A program made the position numbers and the translations under genes. The notes below the pieces were generated by a model. It made no database searches, was not told where the DNA came from, and worked only from the letters and a program-made list of their open reading frames with translations. Positions 49,425 to 59,321 of a stretch of DNA of 64,000 bases are shown here, piece by piece; position 1 is the stretch's first letter; every line of letters starts with the position of its first letter. Source of the stretch: Anoxybacteroides rupiense (GTDB taxonomy: Bacteria > Bacillota > Bacilli > Bacillales > Anoxybacillaceae); contig NZ_JACIDF010000002.1 in assembly GCF_014196195.1 (NCBI RefSeq), positions 400,478 through 464,477 on the forward strand. The letters run 5' to 3'.

Positions 49425-51716
49425 TTATGGCAGCATAAAAGTAAAGGTTCCAGCTTTTTTCGTATAGCGATAGCGAATCGCTCCATGCTCATCCGTTCGC
49501 AAAATTCGAACCCCATGCTTTTTAAGCCGAGCGATTACATCATGATGAGGATGATGGTAACGGTTGTTCTTGCCAACCGAAATAATGGCAATCTGAGGTT
49601 TTATCATCTTTAGAAAGGGCTCGGAGGTCGATGTGGCACTTCCATGATGCCCGATTTTTAATACATCAACCTGAAGGTGAGGAAAATCACGAATGAGCCG
49701 TCCTTCTCCTTCAGCTTCCAAGTCTCCTGTAAACAGCCATGATAATCCCCCCAATTTCGCGTATAATACAACGGAACGATCGTTATCATTAGAAGGGAGA
49801 GCCGTTCTTGGTGGATTCAGTACATAAAATGATGCTTCTCCTACCTTCCAATCATCTCCTTTTTCCACTTTTTTAATCTTCATTTTTCGATCCTTCATAC
49901 CAGCCATAAGCGCAGTCTGCCATGGTGAATACGCACGGCTTTCGTTGCCAATCACCAGCTCCTTCACCCGTATGCTTCTTATCACTTCAGGTGCCGCTCC
50001 CATATGATCGGCATCTCCATGCGTAATGATGAGTTGATCCAATTGGCGAATTCCTTTGGCTTTTAAAAACGGTACAACTAGCTTTGCGCCTACACGCCAC
50101 TCGCTCCTCCGCTTTTGCCATGACTGCTTTGGTAAAAGAACCGTTCCTCCCGTATCAATAAGATATACTCCCTTTCTGTATGGCAATTCAATATAAATAC
50201 AGTCGCCTTGCCCCACATCCAAAAAGACGACCTCACCATAGCGGTTCATATATGGAAAAGCGGCATGAAAGGCAATTACTATCACTACATACCCAAAAGC
50301 GCGATATTTTTTCTGCTCCATTTGCGTAAAGGCCCATACAATCGCCATTCCATAACATAAAAGCAGCAGCATGGACGGCCGTCCTAAAACAAATGCAAGC
50401 GAACGATCAGAAGCGAAAAGCTGAACAAAGCGATTAGCAAAATCAAGTACATGTTCAAGGAGATAGATAAAAGGCAAGCTCAACGGCTCCACAACATAAT
50501 GTGCAACAAGAGCGATGATGGAGAGCGGCAAAATTATAAACGAATAAAGCGGAACAAAAATCATATTCAACGGAATGCTTAACAGCGAAAACTCAAAAAA
50601 ATGGTATAACAAAAACGGAAGGGAGCTGATTTGTGCAACCAACGTTGCAGCAAAAAGCCGCATCATGAATGAACGGTATTGCTCAATCCAATCCATGGAT
50701 AAAATAAGCGCGAAGGAAACAATAAAGGATAGTTGAAATCCCGGCTGGAACAAATCGTATGGTTGAATCAGCACCATCACGATGCATGTAAGGCTGAGGA
50801 TATCACAAAGAGGAATGTTGAACTTCCGATAACGGCTCCATAATAACATCATAGCCATAACGGAAGCGCGGACGACGGATGGCGAAGCGCCTGTCAGGAT
50901 CATGTACAAAGGAAGAAGAAGAATGAGGAGCAACGCGGCGGCTTCTCTTGTTATAAAGCGAATGCATAGATAAAAGCAGCCGCTGACAAGCAAAGTGACA
51001 TGCGAGCCAGAAATTGCCAAAAGATGCACTAGCCCTAGCTTTTGATACCCTTCAAGCAGATCTTCATCCATTTCTTCTCGTTCGCCAAAGATTAACGCTT
51101 GCACAATGCCAATCACCGCAGGAGGAAAATGCTCATTAATTTCATCCATTCCTTTTTCTCTGATCGATCGAAGCACTTCAACAGGATGAAGCCGTGTCTG
51201 TTTACAAGCAGCGACAGAAAAGGAAGAGGGTTTTACAATCCAATGAATTTGTTGGGAGCGCAAATACTTTCGATAATCAAAAGCGAAAAAATTCCGTGCG
51301 GGTTCAGGAGCTTCCAATCTTCCTTCAAATCGGCAAACCATTCCCATGCGAAGTTGGAAAAGCTCTTTTTTATCGCGTTCACGATTGATTTTATACAAAA
51401 GCTGTACCTTTTCCTTTTCCTTCGTCCTTCCCTTTACCTTCAGCTGATCGCCATCAATGACAGGAGGCTCTATCAAGCGCAGCGAAAAATGGGTTTTATT
51501 TTTCGAAAGAATGGTTTGATTATGAGTCTCTGTCCAAATCATATAGAGATAAAAAAGGGCCGCCGCAAGTAAACATGCAGAAAGCAAATCACGCTTATAT
51601 CTTAGCAAAAACAGCAAATAAACCGCCATCACGAAATGAAGCCCATATAATCGCTGATAGCCAGCTGTGATTCCCCATATAGCTGCTATCGCTACATACA
51701 CACCATTTCCTCTCAT
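49425..51716 (-). CDS. comEC: DNA uptake channel ComEC/Rec2
   Basis: ComEC forms the channel that brings transforming single-stranded DNA across the membrane. N-terminal hydrophobic/DUF4131 part (about 1-200), Competence domain with multiple helices (FGEREEMDEDLLEGYQKLGLVHLLAISG then helices), and a C-terminal metallo-beta-lactamase domain with ITHGDADHMG and IGHHGS, the likely nuclease. ATG at 51714-51716 after AAGGAG; 13 upstream codons lie before the SD. 763 residues, complete. Whether the host is naturally competent is unknown. Confidence 0.93.
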   Translation of the reverse strand: MRGNGVYVAIAAIWGITAGYQRLYGLHFVMAVYLLFLLRYKRDLLSACLLAAALFYLYMIWTETHNQTILSKNKTHFSLRLIEPPVIDGDQLKVKGRTKEKEKVQLLYKINRERDKKELFQLRMGMVCRFEGRLEAPEPARNFFAFDYRKYLRSQQIHWIVKPSSFSVAACKQTRLHPVEVLRSIREKGMDEINEHFPPAVIGIVQALIFGEREEMDEDLLEGYQKLGLVHLLAISGSHVTLLVSGCFYLCIRFITREAAALLLILLLPLYMILTGASPSVVRASVMAMMLLWSRYRKFNIPLCDILSLTCIVMVLIQPYDLFQPGFQLSFIVSFALILSMDWIEQYRSFMMRLFAATLVAQISSLPFLLYHFFEFSLLSIPLNMIFVPLYSFIILPLSIIALVAHYVVEPLSLPFIYLLEHVLDFANRFVQLFASDRSLAFVLGRPSMLLLLCYGMAIVWAFTQMEQKKYRAFGYVVIVIAFHAAFPYMNRYGEVVFLDVGQGDCIYIELPYRKGVYLIDTGGTVLLPKQSWQKRRSEWRVGAKLVVPFLKAKGIRQLDQLIITHGDADHMGAAPEVIRSIRVKELVIGNESRAYSPWQTALMAGMKDRKMKIKKVEKGDDWKVGEASFYVLNPPRTALPSNDNDRSVVLYAKLGGLSWLFTGDLEAEGEGRLIRDFPHLQVDVLKIGHHGSATSTSEPFLKMIKPQIAIISVGKNNRYHHPHHDVIARLKKHGVRILRTDEHGAIRYRYTKKAGTFTFMLP

Positions 51717-51785
51717 TATCCAAAATCTCCTTTTTCTTGCCTTCTGCCGCCGCAAAAATCAGACGGCAGAAGAGCGCAGTTGCTT

Positions 51786-52235
51786 TTATAAAAGAGACAG
51801 GATCTCCTTATTAAAAGGAACATGCTTTACAATTAAGTCTGCCTGCTGAAAAAGCTCAAGTGCATACGGATGATTTTTATAGTCAGTCGCATAATAGACT
51901 GCACGAATACCGCTCTGAATAATCGCCTTGCAACAATGAAGGCAAGGAAAATGCGTCACATAGATTTCAGCGCCTTCTGTTGGCACGCCAAACTTGGCGC
52001 ATTGAATAATGGCGTTCATCTCTGCATGGATCGTACGGACGCAATGATTATCAATCACATAGCATCCTTCATCAATACAATGTGCCCCTCCAGCAATCGA
52101 TCCATTATATCCTCCAGCAATAATTCGTTTATCACGCACAATCGTCGCTCCGACCGCCAAGCGTGTGCATGTGCTGCGCAATGCCAATAAATGGCTTTGC
52201 GCCATAAAATACTCATCCCAAGTAATCCTTTCCAT
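51786..52235 (-). CDS. comEB: dCMP deaminase ComEB
   Basis: A deoxycytidylate deaminase-type protein in the comE operon; not needed for DNA uptake itself in B. subtilis. The zinc site is His70 with Glu72 (HAEMNAI) and Cys98/Cys101 (PCLHC). 149 residues, shorter than B. subtilis ComEB by a C-terminal tail. GGGGAG is nine bases before the ATG. Located between comEA and comEC. Confidence 0.9.
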   Translation of the reverse strand: MERITWDEYFMAQSHLLALRSTCTRLAVGATIVRDKRIIAGGYNGSIAGGAHCIDEGCYVIDNHCVRTIHAEMNAIIQCAKFGVPTEGAEIYVTHFPCLHCCKAIIQSGIRAVYYATDYKNHPYALELFQQADLIVKHVPFNKEILSLL

Positions 52236-52305
52236 TTCTTGACTCTCCCCTAACCATAAACATATAAGACTAGTTTAGCGAGTGAAGAAAAAACCGTCAA
52301 TTTTG

Positions 52306-52920
52306 CTAGCGAATCACAATTTGTGCTTTTAAGCTTTCCAGAGATTTTTCACCGATTCCTGATACATTCAATAAATCTTCAGCTTTTTTAAAGGGACCGT
52401 TTTCCTCGCGATAAGCAATAATAGCGGCCGCTTTAGCCGGACCGATTCCCTTTAGCTGCTCTATCTCCTCTTGAGTAGCATGGTTAATATCAACCTTGTT
52501 CTCCTCCTTCTCTTCAGGCGGGGATATCGGCATGCTCGTTTCCCCTTTAGAAGGTACATAAATCATCATTTCGTCATATGCTTTAGCAGCTAAATTGATT
52601 TTTGTTTGGTCTGCTTCTGTTGTCAATCCCCCCGCTCTAGCGATGACATCATTTACCCGCGCGTTTTCCAGCATTTCATATACCCCGGGATGGACAACCG
52701 CTCCTTTCACGTCAACCACAATGGTTTCCGGTTGATCCTGCTGCTTGCTATCTTGTTCCTTTTGTTCTTTTTGCTCCGGTTCTTCAGAAGGCAGCGGAAG
52801 TGCATGAGAAACACTCTTCTCTTGATGAGATTGCTGATAAAAAAATGCTGCAGCAATCGCCATAGCCGCCAGCGCGAGCATATACCGCTGCTTTTTTTCT
52901 TTGGCCGCAAGCCATTTCAT
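52306..52920 (-). CDS. comEA: Competence DNA receptor ComEA
   Basis: ComEA is the membrane-anchored DNA-binding receptor for transformation. An N-terminal anchor (about 13-28), a Glu/Gln/Lys-rich linker, an SLBB-like oligomerisation domain (about 65-125, VVDVKGAVVHPGVYEM) and a C-terminal pair of helix-hairpin-helix motifs (LKGIGPAKAAAIIAYREENGP and LLNVSGIGEKSL). 204 residues. AAAGGGTG precedes the ATG. First gene of comEA-comEB-comEC, divergent from comER. Confidence 0.94.
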   Translation of the reverse strand: MKWLAAKEKKQRYMLALAAMAIAAAFFYQQSHQEKSVSHALPLPSEEPEQKEQKEQDSKQQDQPETIVVDVKGAVVHPGVYEMLENARVNDVIARAGGLTTEADQTKINLAAKAYDEMMIYVPSKGETSMPISPPEEKEENKVDINHATQEEIEQLKGIGPAKAAAIIAYREENGPFKKAEDLLNVSGIGEKSLESLKAQIVIR

Positions 52921-53025
52921 TGTTCATCACCCTTTCGAAAATGATGCATAAAAACGTCTCTTTGTTCATACATATCGTTGAGAGGACAGATATCGGCCAA
53001 ATAAACAGAGAAGGGGGGAGAAGCC

Positions 53026-53847
53026 GTGAAAATCGGAGTGATAGGCACAGGAAATATGGGGAGAATTTTAATTGAGGCTTTTTTAGAAGCGAAAGCGGTC
53101 AACCCAAATGAGCTGATTCTGACTAATCGCACGCTTCAAAAAGCATTGGACATCCAGAAGGAACACGCAGAGGTCGAAGTGGCAGCATCTCCAGAGGATG
53201 TGATCAGACGTGCGACCGTGATATTACTATGTGTCAAACCATTAGATATTCACCCCCTTTTAAAACAGCTGTCTCCTTATTGGACAAAAGATCATTGTCT
53301 CATTTCTATTACTAGCCCTATTACCGTCCAGCAGCTCGAATCCATTGTCCCTTGCCATGTGGTTCGGGTCATTCCAAGCATTACGAATCGCGCACTCTCT
53401 GGAGCATCGCTTATTACATTTGGGCATCGCTGTTCGTCTCATTATCAAACATATATAAAGGAATTATTTCAAAAAATTTCTACACCTTGCGTGATTGAAC
53501 AAGATATTACGCGGATTGCTTCCGATCTTGCGAGCTGTGGTCCTGCCTTTTTCAGCTATTTACTGCAGCGATTTATTCATGCCGCTGTTGAGAAAACGAA
53601 TATTTCCAGAGAAATGGCGACTATTTTAACGAGCGAAATGATTATCGGGCTAGGAGAATTGCTAAAAAAGAATGTGTACACTCTTCCAACTCTGCAGGAG
53701 AAAGTACACGTAAAAGGAGGAATTACCGGAGAGGGGCTGTCTGTACTTGAAGCGGAATTAGGTGAATTGTTTGAGCATGTATTTGAAAGAACACATGCGA
53801 AATTCAATCAAGAGATTGAGAAAATTAAACAGCAGTTTCAAAATTAA
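53026..53847 (+). CDS. comER: Late competence protein ComER (P5C reductase-like)
   Basis: A pyrroline-5-carboxylate reductase-like protein encoded opposite comEA, as in B. subtilis; its physiological role is unclear. The Rossmann motif GVIGTGNMGR opens the protein; the C-terminal dimerisation helices include SCGPAFFSYLLQRFI and KGGITGEGLSVLE where true ProC has GGTTIEG-type residues. GTG start at 53026 after AAGGGGGGAG. 273 residues. Confidence 0.88.
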   Translation: MKIGVIGTGNMGRILIEAFLEAKAVNPNELILTNRTLQKALDIQKEHAEVEVAASPEDVIRRATVILLCVKPLDIHPLLKQLSPYWTKDHCLISITSPITVQQLESIVPCHVVRVIPSITNRALSGASLITFGHRCSSHYQTYIKELFQKISTPCVIEQDITRIASDLASCGPAFFSYLLQRFIHAAVEKTNISREMATILTSEMIIGLGELLKKNVYTLPTLQEKVHVKGGITGEGLSVLEAELGELFEHVFERTHAKFNQEIEKIKQQFQN

Positions 53848-54130
53848 AATTCGCCAAAGATCAAAAAATTCCTTCTGAAACATGACAAGCGTACCGATTC
53901 TTGAGTAAAAATTTGTCCATAAAGCGTGATACCCAGCGCTGTATCCTGTACGTCAGCATACCTTAATCCCATTTAAACAAAATAAAATAATACATCATTC
54001 ACAATCATAAGCTTCCGGATGAAACTGCTTTCTCAATTCTCCTATTTCAAGCAGAGATACTGTTCTCTCACCTAATCAGCCTCCTTCCATAGAGACAACA
54101 GCACTGCGAATATCAGCCGTCATAACTAAA
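53848..54130. other. Gap between comER and yqeM
   Basis: About 280 bases without a gene. On the minus strand a short frame encodes RTVSLLEIGELRKQFHPEAY before a stop, with GGAGG upstream but no usable start in frame; it may be the tail of a lost gene. Confidence 0.35.
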
Positions 54131-54158
54131 AAGCTGTCCACTCTACCGTGGACAGCTT
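54131..54158. terminator. Bidirectional terminator between comER side and yqeM
   Basis: AAGCTGTCCAC (54131-54141) pairs perfectly with GTGGACAGCTT (54148-54158) around six bases; T-runs on both sides. It overlaps the yqeM stop and ends the yqeG-yqeM operon. Confidence 0.88.
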
Positions 54159-54900
54159 ATTTTTTAGCAACAAAGAAAAGCCGTTCCGCCGCATCATGGA
54201 GAGGGCGATCCGTAAAATCAGCACTGATCTCCATTACAGTAAAGCCCGCTTCCTTCAACCATTGCTCATATTGAAACGCTGGGAATGTCCGCTGAATATG
54301 ATCTTCATCATATCGTTCGTAACGTCCATCCTCTTCTTGGACAAAAAACGTAAGCTCATGAACCACTGTATGAGGAGTGTCTAGGGCATTACACAGCCAT
54401 ATATAGCTGATCGATTCATCATTGCTTGCAAAAACCGCATCTTGAAAAATATGATCCATTTTATAAATAGAATGAACGTCAAATAATAGCAAGCCATCTT
54501 TATGCAAAAGCTCATAGATACGGCGGAAGGTTTGCTGAACATCCTGCTCTGTTGGCAGATAATTAAGGGAATCGCAAAAAATCAGCACGGCATCAAAAGG
54601 AGAAAATCCATTTAAATCCCTCATATCCTGCTCAAAAAACTCGATATGCACATGATGCTGCTCCGCTTTTGTTTGTGCAATGGCGAGCATGTTTTCTGAT
54701 TGATCTACACCGGTCACAGAAAAGCCAGATTGAGCTAGACGAACCGCCAACTCTCCTGTTCCACATCCAACATCAAGCAGCCTTTTTGTGCCTTTGCGCC
54801 CATATTGTTCAACTTTTTTATTGACAAATTCCTTCCATTTATCATATGGCGCTTCCTTCATTAACTCATCATACCAATAAGCAAACGATTCATATGTCAT
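54157..54900 (-). CDS. yqeM: Class I SAM-dependent methyltransferase YqeM
   Basis: A small-molecule or RNA methyltransferase of unknown substrate. SAM motif LLDVGCGTGELAVRLA (about 41-56), acidic loop VTGVDQSENMLAIA, and FEQDMRDL. 247 residues. It overlaps rsfS by four bases (ATGA), so translation is coupled; its own SD is weak. Last gene of the ribosome-assembly cluster, as in B. subtilis. Confidence 0.88.
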   Translation of the reverse strand: MTYESFAYWYDELMKEAPYDKWKEFVNKKVEQYGRKGTKRLLDVGCGTGELAVRLAQSGFSVTGVDQSENMLAIAQTKAEQHHVHIEFFEQDMRDLNGFSPFDAVLIFCDSLNYLPTEQDVQQTFRRIYELLHKDGLLLFDVHSIYKMDHIFQDAVFASNDESISYIWLCNALDTPHTVVHELTFFVQEEDGRYERYDEDHIQRTFPAFQYEQWLKEAGFTVMEISADFTDRPLHDAAERLFFVAKK

Positions 54901-55253
54901 CGCGCCAAATCACTCGCTACGTCCTCAAATGGAGCATCTCCCCAAAGCCGTTCTAAATTGTAGTATAGGCGATCTTCTTTATGAAACACATGAGCAACGA
55001 CATCGCCTAAATCCACCAGCACCCATTTAGCTTCATCAAAGCCTTCTAAGCGTTTCACTGGAATTTGATGTTCTTCCGCTTTTTCTTTAATTTCCCGCGC
55101 AATCGCCTGTACCTGCTTTTCGGAGTTCCCGTGGCAGATCATAAAATAATCCGCGACAAGAGAAATTCCTTTCATATTTAAAGCAATAATATTTTCAGCT
55201 TTTTTCTCATCAGCCGCTTGAATGGCCATTCGTAAAATATCGCGTTCCGTCAT
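54897..55253 (-). CDS. rsfS: Ribosomal silencing factor RsfS
   Basis: RsfS binds L14 and blocks subunit joining in starved cells. 118 residues of one alpha/beta domain with ADYFMICHGNSEKQVQAIAREI and WVLVDLGDVVAHVFH, the family signature. GGGGG lies nine bases before the ATG. It follows yqeK with a four-base gap. Confidence 0.94.
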   Translation of the reverse strand: MTERDILRMAIQAADEKKAENIIALNMKGISLVADYFMICHGNSEKQVQAIAREIKEKAEEHQIPVKRLEGFDEAKWVLVDLGDVVAHVFHKEDRLYYNLERLWGDAPFEDVASDLAR

Positions 55254-55257
55254 TTTT

Positions 55258-55827
55258 TCATTCCCCCTTCTTGTTGATTATGAGCGCATTATACGTATAA
55301 ATGGTATCGGGATAAATCGGTTGATTTTTTTTCAGCAGAAATTGAATCGTATTTTGTAAAGCCCGGATCAGCGCCTGATCCAAATCCTTCCGCGCCAGCT
55401 CGCGCACCTCATCGACTCCTGAAAAAATGCGGCCAGGTTCAATATAATCTGCCACATAAACAATTTTATCAAGCAAGGTCATTTCCGCACGGCCAGATGT
55501 ATGATAGCGAATCGCGTTTAAAATTTCCTCATCCTCAATCCCTACTTCTGTTCGCACTAAATAAGCACCAACTGGCGCATGCCAAAGCTCAGAATGATAC
55601 GAAAGTAAATCTTTGGGCATATTTTGCTCTAAAATGATTTGTTTCATTTCCTCTTTTGGACGAAACTTCGCATAATCGTGAAAAATCGCAGCCAATTCAG
55701 CTTTCTTTTCATCTTCTCCATAACGCCGGGCTAGTTCAATCGCGGTTTCCATTACGCCGATCGTGTGCTCATAGCGATGTTCAGTCAACTGTTTTTTTAC
55801 AATCTCCAACGCTTCATGACGATTCAT
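55258..55827 (-). CDS. yqeK: HD-domain diadenosine tetraphosphatase YqeK
   Basis: YqeK is an iron-dependent HD hydrolase that splits Ap4A symmetrically to ADP. Metal ligands are in [15 protein letters not shown] and [13 protein letters not shown], with later Asp in [19 protein letters not shown] at 55825-55827 after GGGGAAGGG; a TTG six codons upstream lies before that SD. 189 residues. It overlaps nadD by 14 bases. Confidence 0.92.
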   Translation of the reverse strand: MNRHEALEIVKKQLTEHRYEHTIGVMETAIELARRYGEDEKKAELAAIFHDYAKFRPKEEMKQIILEQNMPKDLLSYHSELWHAPVGAYLVRTEVGIEDEEILNAIRYHTSGRAEMTLLDKIVYVADYIEPGRIFSGVDEVRELARKDLDQALIRALQNTIQFLLKKNQPIYPDTIYTYNALIINKKGE

Positions 55828-56386
55828 ATAATCCCTTCCCCTCAATATACAATCTGACGCGCTCTGGCACTAAGTATCGAATACTTTTTCCTTCCCTCAC
55901 ACGTTCGCGAATAAGCGAAGAAGAAACAGCGAATTCCGGACTCTCTACCTCGATTAATGGATAGGATGTGCGAAGCGAAAAGCCCGGACGTCCGACCCCA
56001 ACAAATGTCACCAGATGAGCCAGCTCATGGATCCGATACCAATTCGGCAAATATTCTACCATGTCCGCCCCGATAATAAAATAAAATTGATGCTTAGGAT
56101 ACAGTTCCTTGAGTTGACAGATAGTATCATACGTATAGGATGGGCCTTCCCTTTGCAATTCGATCGTTTCAATTTTAAATTGTGGATGATCGCTAATGGC
56201 TAGCTCAAGCATATGAAGTCGATCGGCGCTATCTGTTATTTGTTCATAATGCTTATGTGGAGGAATCCGATTGGGCATAAACCAAATTTCTGATAGATCT
56301 AATGCCTGCAACACTTCATTCGCCATTAGCAAATGTCCATTATGCGGCGGATCAAAAGTTCCTCCAAAAATTCCAATTTTACTCAT
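55814..56386 (-). CDS. nadD: Nicotinate-nucleotide adenylyltransferase NadD
   Basis: NadD adenylates nicotinate mononucleotide in NAD synthesis. The nucleotidyltransferase signature [11 protein letters not shown] is at 8-18 and the C-terminal SSSLIRERV closes the site. 190 residues. AAGGAG precedes the ATG. It overlaps yqeK. Confidence 0.95.
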   Translation of the reverse strand: MSKIGIFGGTFDPPHNGHLLMANEVLQALDLSEIWFMPNRIPPHKHYEQITDSADRLHMLELAISDHPQFKIETIELQREGPSYTYDTICQLKELYPKHQFYFIIGADMVEYLPNWYRIHELAHLVTFVGVGRPGFSLRTSYPLIEVESPEFAVSSSLIRERVREGKSIRYLVPERVRLYIEGKGLYESS

Positions 56387-56416
56387 TTTCCCCTCTCCTT
56401 AGTGAGCTGGGTATTT

Positions 56417-56710
56417 TCAGCGAGGCAAAATGATTTGTTTGTTTTCTTTTGATTCTTTATAAAGCACAATGGTATTACCTATCGTTTGTACAATGTCTGC
56501 TCCTGCTCCATTGGCCAGTTGCGTCGCTACTGTGTCTTTATCCTCCTCGCAGTTTTGCAGCACACTTACTTTAATAAGCTCACGCGCTTCTAACGCATCG
56601 ATGATTTGTTTGATCATATTTTCGCCGACTCCACCTTTTCCCACTTGAAAAATCGGCTTTAAATGATGGGCCTTTGCACGTAAAAACCGTTTTTGCTTAC
56701 CTGTTAACAT
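56417..56710 (-). CDS. yhbY: Ribosome assembly RNA-binding protein YhbY
   Basis: A CRM-domain protein of 97 residues that binds pre-50S particles. LTGKQKRFLRAKAHHLKPIFQVGKGGV contains the GxxG-type loop (VGKGGV) typical of CRM domains (only its parts GKQKRFLRAKAHHLKP and QVGKGGV matter). AGGAGG lies six bases before the ATG, inside aroE, and the genes overlap by seven bases. B. subtilis yqeI. Confidence 0.93.
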   Translation of the reverse strand: MLTGKQKRFLRAKAHHLKPIFQVGKGGVGENMIKQIIDALEARELIKVSVLQNCEEDKDTVATQLANGAGADIVQTIGNTIVLYKESKENKQIILPR

Positions 56711-57546
56711 ACGCTTCCTCCTAGCTGTTGAATCACGATTTGTTTCATGCGTTTGACATCAGGAAAGATTCCCGTCCATTTTTCAAATGCCAACGCTCCT
56801 TGATAAATAAACATCCCAACCCCATTTTGCACAATGGCACGTTTCTGTCGCGCCTCTTGCAGCCACTTTGTTTCCAATGGATTGTAAATAATGTCACTTA
56901 CAACCGTATCGGCTTCTAAGCGATCAAGCGATAGCGGCATCGCTTCAACGTTCGGATAAAGGCCGACAGGAGTCGTATTAATGATGATCTCATATTCATC
57001 AAGATGTTTTTCCGCTTCCTCGATTGAATAAACAGATGAGTCAATTGAGACATCTGCTTCCTCGATGAGTTGCGTAGCGGTACTTCTTGTCCGGTTGCAA
57101 ATATCAATTCGTGCCGCCTGTTCACTAGCTAATGCAAAATAAATGCCTCTGGCCGCTCCCCCTGCTCCAACGAGCAAAATCCGTTTTCCTTTAATGACGG
57201 TCTTTGTTTCTTCACAAAGAGCTCGCACAAAGCCAGGGCCATCTGTATTATAGCCGATTAACCGTCCGTTTTCATTAACAATCGTATTGACAGCCCCAAT
57301 GCGCTGGGCCATCTCATCAATTTCATCAAGCAGCGGCATAACCGCTGTTTTGTGCGGAATCGTGACGTTTGCTCCTGCAATACCGAGCGCTTTTAGACCT
57401 TGGATAGCCGCTGGAAGCTGATCTTTTTCAACATGAAAGGCATGGTAATAAGCCTCTATTCCCAATTGCTGAAAAACGCCATTGTGCATTAGCGGCGACA
57501 ATGAATGATGCACAGGGCAACCAATCACTCCATAAAGTTGTTTCAT
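56704..57546 (-). CDS. aroE: Shikimate dehydrogenase AroE
   Basis: AroE reduces 3-dehydroshikimate to shikimate with NADPH. Substrate motif SLSPLMHN near residue 15, catalytic Lys in NVTIPHK (about 60-66), NADP motif VGAGGAARG (about 125-135), and NTTPVGLYP. 280 residues. GGGGGAG precedes the ATG. In the operon it sits between yqeH and yhbY, the conserved Bacillus order. Confidence 0.95.
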   Translation of the reverse strand: MKQLYGVIGCPVHHSLSPLMHNGVFQQLGIEAYYHAFHVEKDQLPAAIQGLKALGIAGANVTIPHKTAVMPLLDEIDEMAQRIGAVNTIVNENGRLIGYNTDGPGFVRALCEETKTVIKGKRILLVGAGGAARGIYFALASEQAARIDICNRTRSTATQLIEEADVSIDSSVYSIEEAEKHLDEYEIIINTTPVGLYPNVEAMPLSLDRLEADTVVSDIIYNPLETKWLQEARQKRAIVQNGVGMFIYQGALAFEKWTGIFPDVKRMKQIVIQQLGGSVC

Positions 57547-57572
57547 TTTCTTCTCCCCCTAAAACAACGAAA

Positions 57573-58670
57573 TTAAATCAGCGATTTCCTAAGCAGCACG
57601 TTCACACCTTTTGGCACATGTGCGACGACATGAGCTCCCGGCTCGTTGCACGTCACCCAGCCTAGTCCAGAAAAAACAATATCCGTTTTTGGCTCTTTAA
57701 TGGTAAACGAGTGGGCAACTAAAGAAGGAAACTCCTCTGCATAGCTTTTTCGCGGCGGCTGCAGCAAATCCCCTTTTTGTTTCTCATAAAGCTCATCGGC
57801 CTTTTCTATTTTTGTTCGATGAATCAGTAATTCATTGGAAAAATAACATACAAACGAGCGCCGTCCTCCTTTTACATAATCAAGCCGAGCCAGTCCCCCA
57901 AAAAATAGGGTCTGCTGTTCGTTGACTTGGTACACCTTTGGATGAATTTCCCGCTTCGGAGTAATCTTTTTTAAGTCTTTTTTATCAACATAGTGCGCCA
58001 TTTGGTGCTGATTGATAATCCCAGGAGTATCATAAAGCATGGCCCCATCATCAAGCGGTATCTCGATCAAGTCTAGCGTTGTGCCTGGAAAATATGAGGT
58101 TGTAATGACACTTCCTTTACCTGTCGCCTCTTTAATCAGGCGATTAATAAATGTCGATTTGCCCACATTGGTACAGCCGACTACGTATACGTCTTTGCCG
58201 GAACGATGCTTCTCTATCGCTTCCATCACTTTCTTGATGCCGATTCCTTTCGCAGCGCTGATTAAGCACACATCTAGCGGCTGAAGCCCTAGTTCCTTTG
58301 CAGATGCTTTCATCCATTGCACAAGCTTATTGTATTTAACAGATTTCGGAAGCAAGTCTACTTTGTTGCCGACAAGCAAAATCGGATTATTGCGTCCAAC
58401 AAAACGATGCAGCCCTGGCAACCAGCTGCCGTTAAAATCAAAAATATCAACAATTTTTACAACTAATGCATTCGATTGGCCAATTCCATGCAAAATTTTC
58501 AAAAAATCATCATCTGTCAAAGAGACATCTTGAATTTCATTATAATGCTTGAGTCGAAAACAACGCTGGCAAATGACCTCTTCCTTTTCCAAAGCGGCAG
58601 GAGGGGCATAGCCTATTTTATTTTGATCTTCTGTCTGAATCAGCACTCCGCAACCAATACAATGAATCAT
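57573..58670 (-). CDS. yqeH: Ribosome biogenesis GTPase YqeH
   Basis: A circularly permuted GTPase for 30S assembly. The N-terminal zinc finger has Cys in CIGCG and CQRC; then G4 NKVDLLP precedes G1 GCTNVGKST and G3 DTPG, the permuted order. 365 residues. GGGAGG is upstream of the ATG, inside the yqeG 3' end. Required for 16S rRNA maturation in B. subtilis. Confidence 0.95.
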   Translation of the reverse strand: MIHCIGCGVLIQTEDQNKIGYAPPAALEKEEVICQRCFRLKHYNEIQDVSLTDDDFLKILHGIGQSNALVVKIVDIFDFNGSWLPGLHRFVGRNNPILLVGNKVDLLPKSVKYNKLVQWMKASAKELGLQPLDVCLISAAKGIGIKKVMEAIEKHRSGKDVYVVGCTNVGKSTFINRLIKEATGKGSVITTSYFPGTTLDLIEIPLDDGAMLYDTPGIINQHQMAHYVDKKDLKKITPKREIHPKVYQVNEQQTLFFGGLARLDYVKGGRRSFVCYFSNELLIHRTKIEKADELYEKQKGDLLQPPRKSYAEEFPSLVAHSFTIKEPKTDIVFSGLGWVTCNEPGAHVVAHVPKGVNVLLRKSLI

Positions 58671-58674
58671 CTTC

Positions 58675-59190
58675 TCATTCCTCCCAATAAACCATTCCTT
58701 TTCGTTTCATCATCTCTAACAGCTTTCGTTCGATTTTTCGATTAAATCTCGTCCAAAATCCATCGGTTTGCGCTACAGGTACCACTAAAATCGTATGCAT
58801 GCCAAGCCGGTTTCCACCCAGTATGTCAGTCAACAATTGATCGCCGATGACAACCGCTTCCTCCTTTTTCAAATTCATTTCCCGCAAAGCTTGGCGAAAC
58901 GCTCGAACCATAGGTTTCCGCGCTGCAAAAATAAAAGGGATCTCAAGAGGAGCTGCGAACGCTCTCACTCTATTTTCATTATTATTAGACACGATCACAA
59001 TCTGAATGCCGTGTTTTTTCATTTCCGCAAACCATTTGATAAGCTGTGGCGTCGCAGCCGGGCGATCCCATTCCACCAGCGTGTTGTCGAGATCGGTGAT
59101 AATTCCTTTGATTCCTTTTTGCTTTAATTCATCTGGAGTGATGTCAAGAACACTTTTGACATATTCATTCGGCAAAAAATATTGAAGCAT
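58675..59190 (-). CDS. yqeG: HAD phosphatase YqeG
   Basis: A HAD subfamily IIIA phosphatase; the substrate in Bacillus is not known (distant mitochondrial relatives act on phosphatidylglycerophosphate). Motif I GIITDLDNTLVEWD (about 30), motif II IVSNNN, motif III Lys in AARKPM and motif IV IGDQLLTDI. ATG at 59188-59190 after AAAGGTG; the longer frame from 59301 runs into the control region. 171 residues. First gene of the ribosome-assembly operon. Confidence 0.93.
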   Translation of the reverse strand: MLQYFLPNEYVKSVLDITPDELKQKGIKGIITDLDNTLVEWDRPAATPQLIKWFAEMKKHGIQIVIVSNNNENRVRAFAAPLEIPFIFAARKPMVRAFRQALREMNLKKEEAVVIGDQLLTDILGGNRLGMHTILVVPVAQTDGFWTRFNRKIERKLLEMMKRKGMVYWEE

Positions 59191-59321
59191 TTTCCCACAC
59201 CTTTCGTTTCTCTTCCAGCTTCCCTCATCATACATAATTTTTGTGCCAGTTTCAAAACAAACTTTGACAAATATATACAAACCTAAAAAATTTTTCGACA
59301 AAATTCTTCATATCTTCAAGT

